Of a DNA stretch of 64,000 bases, positions 1 to 9,821 are shown in pieces. Each line of letters starts with the position of its first letter. Position 1 is the first letter of the stretch. Made by a program: the position numbers and the translations under genes. Source of the stretch: Laccaria trichodermophora (lineage: Eukaryota > Basidiomycota > Agaricomycetes > Agaricales > Hydnangiaceae); NCBI GenBank assembly GCA_018417955.1, contig JACTVC010000002.1, positions 744,001 to 808,000 of the forward strand, read 5' to 3'. The notes under the pieces are model-generated. The model was not told the origin of the DNA. It saw nothing but the letters and a program-made list of their open reading frames with translations, and made no database searches.

Positions 1-416
1 AAGGAGACGAATGGGGTATTAAGAGGAGGAAGGAGGGGGCGACGAACCAGTCTGAGAGTACAACAAACTCCTTGTCCGTGTGGATGGGAGGATAAGGCAG
101 CGTGCTTTCTGGTACTTCTAGATCTGCCGGCATGGTTGTAAGCTGTAAAGTTTTGTGCTCGTGATCGATCACCCGCCAAGTTATCAAGTCATACTGTATT
201 TCTGGGTCTATAAATTACTACTACGTGCTAGAATAATGATAGGATGAGATGCGCATCTATGGGAGTGAGAGTGGGAACTAGAAAGAACTATAGAAACACT
301 GTCTAAGGAAGGAAGAAGCGATACTAAACTATGGAAACAATGCAATGAATAGATACAAGTTGATGGTATGTTGAGCAAAGATAGGGAAGAAAAAGGTTGG
401 GTGACATATGGCATAA
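1..416. other. Intergenic, no gene seen
   Basis: Sequence downstream of the inositol oxygenase gene, which ends at 417 on the minus strand. I see no supported exon, RNA gene or repeat here. The only open frames are short and of low complexity (Ser/His-rich). Confidence 0.6.
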
Positions 417-1723
417 TCACCAATCGAGCACCGGAGGGAAGAATTTCGAAATTAGGCGTTCATAATAGGGTCGCAGTTTGACAGGATCACAGGGCTCGTC
501 GGATTTGCTGTACAGGTCGTACGGGTTGAATGCTTGGACAGCCGCGAGGATCCGGGCATCTTTGTCGTTCGTGAGATGCGAGTAGGCGCCCTCCCTATGC
601 CACGGGTAGAAGCTATGATATCGTATCATCGCTAGTGCCTCCGCCGGCAACGAGCTTTGGTCTTTAAAGACGTTGTACAGATACTGATTGACATTGATAA
701 GCAAAAATGTATCAAGGGTAAGCCAGCAAGAGGCCTCGCTGTGCGGCGTACCTCATCGTGGCCCCACGATAGCATCACGTTGTCCAGCCCGCAATGAGGC
801 TTATAGATACCATATTCGGTGGAATATACTGCGTCGTACGTGTCGGGGTTGTTTTTGAACGTTTCCGGATAGATGATCTTGTCTGAGAACTTGCAACCCA
901 CAACTGATGACGCAGGATGGGACCATTAGAAAGGGTGCCTTGAAGGGTTGCTTTTAGGGAGGAATCTTACCAAAGGTATCCTTCAGGGAAGGGTTAGCTA
1001 GGGTTCAATGAAGTGAGATAAGGGCTAAACTTACACCGACGACATCCCATTGACCTTCAGAACCAAACAGCAGGAGTAATTTTCCTAGGTCGTGCACGAG
1101 GCCTGTCACCTAAAACGACAATGACAATCAGGTAGTGGAGATTAGATATTAGATAAAGACGTACCTGCATCCACTCAGGTTTGCCGTCTCTTCGTATGGC
1201 TTCTGCGGTCTGCAGCAGGTGCTCAATTTGGGACATGCTCGTCTGAAAGGGAAGGTCAATTTTTGGTGTGGCTTCCGACGGGATCGAACTCACGTCCGGG
1301 TCTGACTCGTCAATCAGAGTATTGAGCATTTCCATGGCCTCCCAGACACCCATACGGGCGCGTTTCTTGCTCTTGAACTCCACGCGAGCTTTGATGTTGA
1401 AAGCTAACGTTTGCTTCTCTAAAATAAAAGAGACGTCAGTCGGTGACTAGCGGACATCGAAAGAGAGAGTGATTGACCATGTTGCTCTTTGTAAAAGTCT
1501 TTGACGCGATCACAAGCGGCTTCGTAGTCGCGGAATTGAGACTTGTCCTTGGCCTCGTCAAACTCGGACTTCTCGTTCCACAACTTCCCCTTGATGACGT
1601 TGACTAGGCGGTGATAGCGTTAGCGTTCAGACAAGAGTTGTGTGATGACAACATACCTTCGTCAATAGCATCAGAGGTGATGTCGAGGTCGCGTCCACTA
1701 GTCATGGTAACTGCAGAAGGCAT
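417..1723 (-). CDS. myo-Inositol oxygenase (MIOX)
   Basis: Non-haem di-iron oxygenase that converts myo-inositol to D-glucuronate in the cytosol, the entry step of inositol catabolism. The spliced reading gives the family in order: FYKEQHEKQT; a segment ending [39 protein letters not shown]; the metal-binding HD motif in [10 protein letters not shown] (about 1050-1105); [33 protein letters not shown] (second metal/substrate region, about 755-815); and the C-terminal [13 protein letters not shown]...[10 protein letters not shown]. About five short introns. The start at 1723 gives [10 protein letters not shown]; a second in-frame ATG at 1705 is also possible. The lengths of the segments fit a normal MIOX of roughly 300 residues. 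The next gene upstream on the same strand is an aldo-keto reductase, which could act on the glucuronate product. No lesion seen. Confidence 0.93.
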
Positions 1724-3535
1724 GGCGTATCGACGTTGGAATATTGGAGGCGAAAGTCGAGAGAAGGCCTCAAGGTATAAAGAAGCGCGTTGAGCTTGGA
1801 AATGGGAGAGGAGATGGGGGAATACGACACAAAAGCAAGCCCAGCTTTAAAGAATCTGGGAGGGGAGCCATCTACGATAGACGGAGCTGTGGTCCAATCG
1901 GCGATTTCAACGCATCAACACGAAAGTTATGAACCAACTTGGAACCAACTAAGAATGACAACAGGGTTCCAACAAAGTTTTGCGCTGTTCTCCATTGGAT
2001 GATTTTTTTCGACAGTAATTGGAATCGCATCACCGTTTGTACGAAGAGGAACTGTACCCGATCTGGGCACGGCCTCTTTTCACCAGCCACGTGTTGAACG
2101 TTGATCGCCCGCCCTCACTAGCTCTCTCCCGCGTGCTAATCTTTTTGGTTGCTTTCCCTGCAACGAGTTCCAAGGGTCACCACGGGCCTACGATATTTGG
2201 CGACGGAGAGCGCCGGGTGGTCATTTGGTGACCCATAAGCGAGATTACGATCGGGTGTCAAATCACACTTTGATTTGAATGCTTGTACGGGTCATCTTGT
2301 CGAGATATCTAACAAAGGAGGAAACGGCGCACCATCCAGGTGCATCACGGGCCTCTGGAATTTGCCAGTCGTGCTTGATACTCCGGGCGGTTTCGAGTGG
2401 CTACAGGTACGAAGGGAGACCGCGGCTCGGGTTGTCGGGCGTTTGAGGAATAATTTCTCGGGCATAGCAAGCAATAAGTAGGCTGGCAGATATGTCAATC
2501 TCCCAATCTTCGACCCTCATGTGGTAATGACAAGCCCTGGAGCCTGGACCCGTCATACGAGGGATCGGCGCCATGTGTTGACAACTGCCATTCGTTCGCT
2601 CACAGCAGGGTTAGCCAAAAGTGGATCGAGGCTCTTCCCTAGCACCCTCGAACTGATGACCACGAAACAGGAATGTTGCTCTCTTTTTCTGCGGTTACTC
2701 CTATCAACGCTCAAAAAACATAGAGAGCAGAGCGAACGAACAATAAATTACTTCCCAATATTTTGGCGCTCACGATCCTCGTGTCATGGCTTTGGCTGTT
2801 TGTTGGAACTTGGCTGTCGTATGCATAGTTACCGTATTCATTCCGAAGCGAGGTTGTGATCTCGCTCCATCACCACCTGAATTGGCTCCTTGTTTGCCAC
2901 CGATAAAAAACCCCGAGAGATATGTTTCGGCCAGATCCATGTATAGCAGGGCCAACTCCCATCTTCCAGTCAATTGATGCATGCCGAGCCCGAGTTCCAA
3001 GCATCAATGTATGTAACACCATGGGAAGCTCTGCTGAGTCTGCGCGAGTCATTTGAACACATTTCAAAGGGGACAACGCACTACAACCGCATTCACCGAT
3101 CTCACCACCCTTCTCTATCTACTTACGCCCTAATTTTTCCCAAGCTCATAAATTAGATGTCGAAGCCTGTTACGACCTAAGTCTGGTCTACCCTTAGGCT
3201 CGAAAACAGCTCCGTGTCTCTCGGCTCCGTTTGTGCTTACTTCAATGTTCTCAGAGTTCACTGACGCTTTGGAATTGAATCAGCAGTGGGGTCGATGGTG
3301 GTCTTTGTACGACAGTTAGTAGTGGGCAAATAAGTTCATCCCCGACCAGCCCGCGGCGCAGTAATTATGGAATCCTTTCAAATACAATACAGGAAATCTA
3401 GGGTACACGCCAGCTGAGTATAGTCCTTTCACCGGCAGTTTAATTAACAGGCGCCCGGTCGATTGCCTCCGATAACTCAGCAACTTATCGTGAGCGTTTC
3501 GTACTAGAAGAAGGTTGAATGGACTGCGTTATCGC
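1724..3535. other. Intergenic, no gene seen
   Basis: About 1.8 kb between two genes on the minus strand, containing the MIOX promoter. Short open frames on both strands have no recognisable domain, no consistent intron signals and mixed composition, so none is called. Confidence 0.5.
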
Positions 3536-5020
3536 TCACAGCAACTTGGGCCAGTTCGCAAAGCCCAAATCGACAGCTATCACCTTAGTAAATACGCGTA
3601 CACTTTCAAAATTAAACAGGGAGACTTACGCCAGGGAGGTGTAATGAACCTATGACGAACATCAAAGACAGTATTAGCACTTGCAGGCAAACAAGATAGA
3701 ACAACATGACAAGCGGACCTTTTCTGTTTGCCGCCAGCAGCCAAACCATCTAGGGTCTTGATATCGGATGCATCCAGTTTCTCCAATGCCGCAATAGTGC
3801 CGGTGTAGTTGGAAGCGACTCGCGCGGGTGTAACCGACTTGGGAAGTACGACTATACCCTTGGCGACTGGGTTGTAAAGGGATGTCAGGATATTCCCCCA
3901 AGCCTGATATTGGACAACATACGGAGATAGCCTAGAAGGACATCCGCAGGTTGGAGTGCGTGCCTCGTTGCGACTTGGACGACTGATTCGTCGGTGAGCA
4001 GCGGAGAGTTCGTTGATCCTAGAGGTGAGTACGCCTGCGGGACAATGCCTTTCGACTTTAAGTACGAGATGAGTTCATGTTGCGGGTTGTAGACATGGAG
4101 TTCTAACTGAGTATCCACACACGTTTGTGTCAAAAAAGTAACAAGTGGTAGAATGAATATACTCACCTGGTTGACAGCCGGAACAATCTCGGCAGTTGGG
4201 AGGATTTCTTCCAGCTTGACCTCAGAGAAATTGGATACACCAATTGACCTCACTTTGCCTGAGCATTGCCGGGTCAATGATAGGTTTGACGTGTTCCGAG
4301 CGATTGTAAACAAACCTTTCTTTAGAACTGCTTCCATTTGCTTCCACGTGTCTTTGAGATCCCATTCACCAGCTACGTCGCGCTTCCCATCTGGAAGGGT
4401 GGGGAACACGGGATGGTTTCCTTTGGGATTAAGCGGAACCGGCCAGTGAATGAGATACACTGCGGAGAGGTGGGTCAGCACCTCAGTTACTTTGCCTCCC
4501 GGCTCACTAATGGGGAACAGGTCTTACAATCAAGATAATCAGTCCCAAGGTTTGCCAAAGTCTCGTCAAGGCACTCTTCTACACGAGTATGATATGTCCC
4601 CCAGAGCTTGCTGGTGATCTGTGGTCATAGAGGGGGATATGTCAGCCACAACGTCGAAAGAAGATATATGTCCTGAACCAAAGACTCACAAAGATGTCGG
4701 ACCTGGGGACGCCAGATGCACGGATGCCCTCACCCACCTCCTTCTCATTTCCATATGCCCTACAGGGTCGAAAAAACGTCAGAGAAAGGGGATGTCATCG
4801 GAGCCTCTCTCACCAAGCACAGTCGATATGCCTGTATCCTACTTCTTTGATCGCGTATTCAACTGCAGATGCCACTTCGCCAGGCTTCGACTGCCATGTA
4901 CCTTTGAATGATAATCATGATAAGAGATCCATCAAACAAGTTCATTGAACTAGGCGACTGACCCAGTCCAATGGCAGGAATCTCGAGGCCGTTGTTGAGT
5001 TTGATCTTGGGCGCTGACAT
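3536..5020 (-). CDS. Aldo-keto reductase (NADPH-type, AKR family)
   Basis: Cytosolic TIM-barrel oxidoreductase of the aldo-keto reductase superfamily. The start at 5020 gives [20 protein letters not shown], a typical AKR N terminus. The catalytic tetrad can be read in spliced order: Asp in RHIDCAW, Tyr in AYGNE, Lys in ITSKLWG and His in LIHWP. Further family signatures are [23 protein letters not shown] and the C-terminal [16 protein letters not shown], reached through a small last intron and ending at TGA 3536-3538. About seven short introns, roughly 320 residues, no lesion. It resembles the Gcy1/Ypr1-like reductases acting on glycerol, uronate or aldehyde substrates; the substrate cannot be read from sequence. 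Because it lies next to MIOX on the same strand, D-glucuronate reduction to L-gulonate is a reasonable inference, not a demonstrated role. Confidence 0.9.
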
Positions 5021-6852
5021 CTTGTTGGGTTTCTATTTTTCGGTGGAGGGGTGGGAGACAAGAAGCGATGGGCCGCATTTTGTACTTCGAGCTGCATTGG
5101 TAATGGATGAAGAAGCGGTCCGTTCGGTCCGATGGCGACTGAGGATGGGCGGAAATTTGTTCACCCGTCCGCTCCGCTGGGCAAGCCGCAGAACATTGTA
5201 GCACCTGATTAGCACATCAAAGTCGAGGATGGCGCGAGGCGCGCGACCTTCGTATCATCGCATGTTGGTGTTTAGGGGTGGAGACGACTATCTGGTTCAG
5301 AAGTCCTGACAGATGAGCGCCGAGGGGTCTCCGAAAACAATGAGCTTCCAGGAGCTTCCATCGTCGATAGTGCAACTTTGAATGTACTCTTTCGGTACAT
5401 GGACGCCTAAGAATTTAGGAGACTGCGGTTGGAGCTTCTCCGATTGCCTGGGCACCTGCCCCCTGCAAGTAGTGACCAGCTAAATGACGTGTCGCCACAA
5501 GAAAGAAGGCTCCAATTGAATGAACCAATTGAAGAAGATGAGACAATTGCAGATCAGAGTTCATATACATAGTATGGGTGCCGTCGAAGTGCAAGCAGGA
5601 ACGCCAGATGGAGGCTGTAAGCTGTAAGAGTCGACTCTTAAGTCAGATGTACATGCCACGGCCCCACAAACAAACGAAAAACATTCCCAGAAACAAACTT
5701 GCGATTTGCTTATTTCTCAACATCTTGCCATAATAGGACGTCGACCGCGCACAGGAGTGAAACGAAGCGTCAGGGATCTCTTGACAGAAACCTGACAGAC
5801 GCCCTGCAGATCGTTCCTACAATGTGCTTCTTTCTGCATTCACGCTGCCTGCGCCAGCGGCCTCCCTGAAAGACATTCACCAGATCGCCCAAAGCGACCC
5901 AAAATGCTCGCTGCGATGCCGTAAATACTACCTCGGCTAGATCTTGCGCTAGGTTGTCGATGCCAAGGCCTCATTGCGAACCTAGCCCAGAAGGAAGTTT
6001 ATAACGTGCAGACATACATATTTATTCAACGAAACCGAATTCGTCACCACTGCTCCCCTCGAAGAATTTGCTGAAGGTCGCAAAATACAGAAAATTTTGG
6101 ACATTGACAATTGGAAAGTTGGTGTGAGTCTTGTGGTCTCGTTCCGCCGGCAGAGTGGCTTGCTTTACCTCAAAAGTTTTCATGGCACGCTACGTGGTCA
6201 AACGAAGTCGGGCGGCTCTCTCTGACAAGTTCTGCTGGGCTCGGATGCAACGCGATTCGTGCTTTTCAGCAATTGGGGGTTGTTGGAACGATATAAGTCA
6301 GAAAGGTGAAAAAGGCGAAGTCCAGTGAAAATTTTCACAGCTAGCAGTTCACCCACGGCAAAGAATTGATACCCGAAAGAGCGTCAAACTGGTAAAAACC
6401 TGGCATAAAGCCACTTGCTGCTAGGCTGATCTCCGAGTCGGCGTCGCCTTGCAAAATGATGCGACTTCAGCGTTTCCCAGTTTCCGACGGAGCGTTGCAA
6501 TCGGCGCAGCGCCGGTAAGTCCTAGGCGAGTAGAGAAATCCAAAAAGTCCGTTGGTGGGGATTCGGCGGGGATAAAAGTGCAAAGGCTGGCGACGAAGTT
6601 GCAAGCGAAATGATCAGTATCAAGTGCAATGAACCCGCTTTCAGGGCTTGCAAGATTAGACCGTGGCAGTGAATCTGATAATTCATCCGTCATATACAAA
6701 TCGTCCGACTCGTATTACCTTACAAAGTCCCTGGAGAATAGGTAGAATTTGCTAGTTCGCGCCTTCTGTTCCCTCCAAAAAATTAAGGACAACTTTGAAA
6801 TATCTAGATGAACGAATCGTCAAACTGAGAGGTCCATTTATTTAAAAATGAT
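5021..6852. other. Intergenic, no gene seen
   Basis: About 1.8 kb between the reductase promoter and the end of the hydrolase gene. A 92-residue minus-strand frame at 6421-6699 has no recognisable domain and no clear splice partners, so it is not called. Confidence 0.45.
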
Positions 6853-7946
6853 TCACTTGTCTGGTTCTTCTAAATGGGCAAGGTGTGTGCTGTTTTGAAA
6901 TTCGACCCATTTAATTTTGGGAATCTTCAGGAAGAAGGGAAGGACGGCAGGTTCTTGAATTTCGTCGAGTGGCGCACTAAGAAGCAGAGTGGGACAGGAT
7001 ATGTTGTGTAAAATATCAATAATCGTCCAGCCCTTCAGAGTCCCAGTGACTGCAAACTCAGAGGGACCCTGCCTATTTGAATGTAAGAACTTGAATCGTC
7101 GAGAAGGTCAGTTCCCAGGACACTAACATCGTCTGGTAGACTGTTGGTTCACTTTCCATAGCCTTCATGCTGTTGACTAGGACTTCGGGTATGGGGTCCA
7201 TGTTGCAAAGATGTTTCCGATAAAACTTCTTCATCCAAATCTGGTATTCCCGTTCATGAGTCGTCCCGTCTGCCTCGTGCTTACGCATCATTTGCACGAC
7301 TTCCGCGGGGAATTTCTCGAGCGAAGTGTTCATGCCAGCTTCACAAAGATCCATTGAGGCGGGGGAATTCGCAATGATGAGGCGTTTCAAGCCCTTCGGG
7401 GTTCGCGATGCTGCGTACTGTGCTCCTAGCATTCCTACGCATGTCTCCTGGTTAAAAGTCGATTGAAAAACACAGTACGCATTCTTTACCTCCCCATGAT
7501 TGACCCAAAAGATCAAAATCATCATAAGTGCCGAGATGTTTTAGTAGATTATCGAGTTCATCCATGAAAAGATCAGGGGACCAAAAGTCTTTCGGCGCAT
7601 CCGGCCGATGCGTCGAACGACCGCCTCCAATCTGATCATAGAAAACGATTGGGATTCTTGAGCATAGTGGTGTTGATTATTCTCCGCTACATTGTAGATT
7701 GTACTATGCTCACCTCGCCTTTTCATGAAGCAGCGTATTCGGCCTGCATGTTCTGGGTCAATGAACCAAACTGATTGGATGCAGCGAGTGGCGTACAGAA
7801 GGTAATCATGGCTCATACCAGGCCCCCCGTGGACGATGACGAGTGGCCGGCGAGCCTCAGTCTTAAGATCTCCAATGACCTTGTCATGTTTGATATGTCT
7901 GTCCCTCAACGACGAAGTCGGCCGAGCCAGTCGCTCCGGTAGCCAT
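6853..7946 (-). CDS. Proline iminopeptidase-like alpha/beta hydrolase, frameshifted near the N terminus
   Basis: Alpha/beta-hydrolase of the prolyl aminopeptidase (S33) family. Visible: oxyanion-hole motif HGGPG; DQIGGGRST; nucleophile elbow GQSWGG; Asp in SAPLDE; His in STHLAHLEEP near the C terminus; and the end at TGA 6853-6855. At least three introns: one starting GTACGC inside DYLL|PNTLLHEKA, one starting GTGAGC before IPIVFYDQ, and one before GMLGAQYAAS. A further intron joins QTM to QGPSEF. The ATG at 7946 reads MATGATGSADFVVEGQTYQT and then meets TGA, whereas the family continues TWYKV..GDLK, which is present one frame over. About two bases appear to be missing near 7886. Everything downstream, including the catalytic triad, is intact, so this may be a very recent pseudogene, a sequence error, or a gene starting differently. 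Confidence 0.75.
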
Positions 7947-8079
7947 CCTATCTTTAAGTAGGAGAGCAGTGTGGGTTGACGTTGAACGTTGAAGCTGAGC
8001 GCTAAAGTCTAATGTTGAGAGGTTGACTTGTGACCTTAATACAAATAAATGGCTACTAGGACTAACTTCAGCGTAGGGG

Positions 8080-8676
8080 TTAGTACACCATAACTAGTCC
8101 GATCCCAGCATCCAGGAGTATCTCCATGTGTATAACCAGGGCATCGGATGCACTATCACTCAAGAACACACGCATGTATGGATGGTAATCGGGCCACCCT
8201 TGCACTTCCATTTCTGAGTCGAGAAATGTCAACTTGAAAAGACCAAGGTGGAAATATCGGAGTGACAGGACTGGCGATAAGTCCGAGTTAGTAGGAATCC
8301 AGGAAAATCCCGGATAGGAAGTCTGATCTGCAATGGGCGGGTGAGCAACCTCCAATCCTACGACTCCATGGAATAACATCCTCTTTACCTCCCCCCTCAG
8401 CTGTTCGTAGCCGTCACCTTGCGGGGGAGCAAAACGTCATTTGATTGTCATGGAATGAAAGTCAGTGTTCATACCGTCGAACGTGTCGCCCTTCTTTCCA
8501 GAATTATTGGCAATCTTCAAAAGTTTTTCAATCTGATATCGCATTCGGCTCTCAAGAGCGCCAAATTTCTCAAGCACTACGCAACCCTCGATCATCGAGT
8601 CGACGAGGTCACCTGCACTGTTTCCGCGAGGTGTTCGTATCGTTGTGCTGAGTGGTTGAGTGGACATTGTACACAC
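8080..8676 (-). CDS. Small Lcp5/neuroguidin-like protein, two exons, atypical C terminus
   Basis: Exon 1 (8676-8475) encodes a segment with AGDLVDSMIEG.VVLEKF.ALESRMRYQIEKLLKIA, which resembles the conserved middle of Lcp5/neuroguidin (the Sas10/Utp3-related family that works in the small-subunit processome in the nucleolus). A canonical 57-base intron (8418-8474, GTATGA...CAAG) joins it in frame to exon 2 (8417-8080), giving 179 residues. Exon 2 is not like the Lcp5 tail and contains no domain I recognise (GVVGLEVAHPPIADQTSYPG...). The N-terminal part of the usual family is also missing. This could be a truncated, re-ended paralogue or a decayed fragment whose frame is open by chance. The family assignment rests on a short match. 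Confidence 0.42.
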
Positions 8677-9191
8677 TCAACGAAGTGCCCGAGCACGCGA
8701 TGAGACGAGACAAGAGCCAGAGACAATCTTTGGAGTTGAGATCCTGCTCCCTATCAATTCACATAAAGTGGGTCCTGTGAATGCTAAAAGGGGCAGAAAA
8801 AAACGCGGGATTGTCTAGCGATTAGGGTGCTTCCTATGCGAAAGATAAGGCAACATTGTTTCTAGGATTTGGCAGAGATTGAGTGCACGATCATTGTAGT
8901 CCGTGATACCTGGAAAGATGTGAATGTGAGTGTGATTGAATGAAAAAGAAAAGTAAAAAGATCAGTTAACGGGTTTCTAGGCCGCCGCTCGTTTAGCGTA
9001 GTGGGTGACCTCAAAGTATATTTCAGAGCCCAGTGCGTTTCATCTCGAAAAGTGTAGTGTGAAAGAAAGTAGTGAACTTCCGTTGAGGTGGAGGGAAGCG
9101 AAGTCGACAATTGATTTGTTGTGTTTTCTTCAAACTCCGATCATTGTTAGACGTCTGGAGCTTCGCGGATGACCGCGTCTGACCTCTGACC
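8677..9191. other. Intergenic, former promoter side of the F-box gene (inferred)
   Basis: No gene seen. If the 43.7-kb inversion described under the findings is undone, this stretch becomes the divergent promoter between the Lcp5-like gene (minus) and the F-box gene now at 51832-53444. It presently lies upstream of condensin. Confidence 0.45.
9183..9191. repeat. Target-site duplication half, CCTCTGACC
   Basis: Nine bases immediately left of the 606-bp TIR element. The exact reverse complement (GGTCAGAGG) is immediately left of the second element copy, at 53471-53479. The partner of this duplication is therefore at the other end of the inverted segment and not on the right of this copy. Confidence 0.85.
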
Positions 9192-9797
9192 AGCTGCCAT
9201 AGCTCTCCCCCACTATGACATTTCCTTAAAAAGAAGGTATGACAAATCTACAAAGAATGGTAAGCCATAGTTTTTACCGCACACGATTAATAAATGGTGG
9301 AATGGTGCAGCGGTTAAGTATACTGTGGTTATTTAGTCATGTGATTCATCCTTCTAAGGTTGTCGGTTCAATTCCTTTCTAGGGAAATTATTTTCTGCTG
9401 CACTTGCGGAATTGTCTTTTATTTTTTTACTTATACACCAGGGTAAAAGGTGAGAAAGGGCTAGGTTAGGAATATTTTTTTCTCTGTGCAGTAGCACACT
9501 CTCAGTTAGGTCAGGAAGTAGGTTAATGGTTGGGGTTATCACCATGGTAGAAACCGGTGTTTCAGTGATGGACACCCGCTTATTCTTAATTAGATTGGGA
9601 GGGTAGGGTACTTTACTATAGTTTAGGGGTTAGGAGGGTAGAAGCTTGAGAGAGCGCACTAGTAGCGCGCACTCTCGAGCTGACTTGGTGCAATGCATTG
9701 CTCTCAGTGACTAAGTCGTGAGCCAATGTACCTATATGGAAGGTCGGTGATTACCGGTACATCACGTGTGTCATAGTGGGGGAGAGCAAGGGCAGTT
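9192..9797 (+). mobile_element. 606-bp non-autonomous TIR element (MITE), copy 1
   Basis: The left end reads AGCTGCCATAGCTCTCCCCC and the right end is the inverted repeat of AACTGCCCTTGCTCTCCCCC; both continue inward with ACTATGACA, so the imperfect terminal inverted repeat is about 29 bases. The flanking duplications are 9 bases, the size usual for Mutator-type elements; that assignment is inference. No transposase frame. A tRNA-like promoter lies inside (9303-9375). A second copy of the same length lies inverted at 53480-54085; every part I compared was identical. It sits 24 bases before the condensin ATG. Confidence 0.88.
9303..9375 (+). promoter_or_regulatory. tRNA-like RNA polymerase III promoter inside the MITE
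   Basis: A box TGGTGCAGCGGTTAAG at 9303-9318 and B box GGTTCAATTCC at 9365-9375 (one mismatch to the usual GGTTCGANTCC), at a spacing compatible with a tRNA with a longer central region. The flanking bases do not form a good acceptor stem, so a working tRNA gene is unlikely. A tRNA-derived, SINE-like segment carried inside the TIR element is the better reading. Confidence 0.55.
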
Positions 9798-9806
9798 GCT
9801 TTGAAG
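9798..9806. repeat. Target-site duplication half, GCTTTGAAG
   Basis: Nine bases immediately right of copy 1. The reverse complement of the nine bases right of copy 2 (54086-54094) is ACTTTGAAG, an 8 of 9 match. As with the left flanks, the partner sits at the other element copy. Confidence 0.75.
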
Positions 9807-9821
9807 TCAACGTCGACTACG

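Noticed and set aside
6421..6699. 92-residue minus-strand open frame
   Set aside because: No domain, no splice partners and no supporting composition; left uncalled.
7700..7830. Second frameshift in the iminopeptidase-like gene after HDYLL
   Set aside because: Explained by a canonical intron starting GTACGC and ending ATGCAG, which restores DYLLPNTLLHEKARIPIVFYDQ.
9303..9375. Functional tRNA gene
   Set aside because: A and B boxes are present, but acceptor and anticodon stems do not pair convincingly and the sequence is duplicated inside a transposable element.
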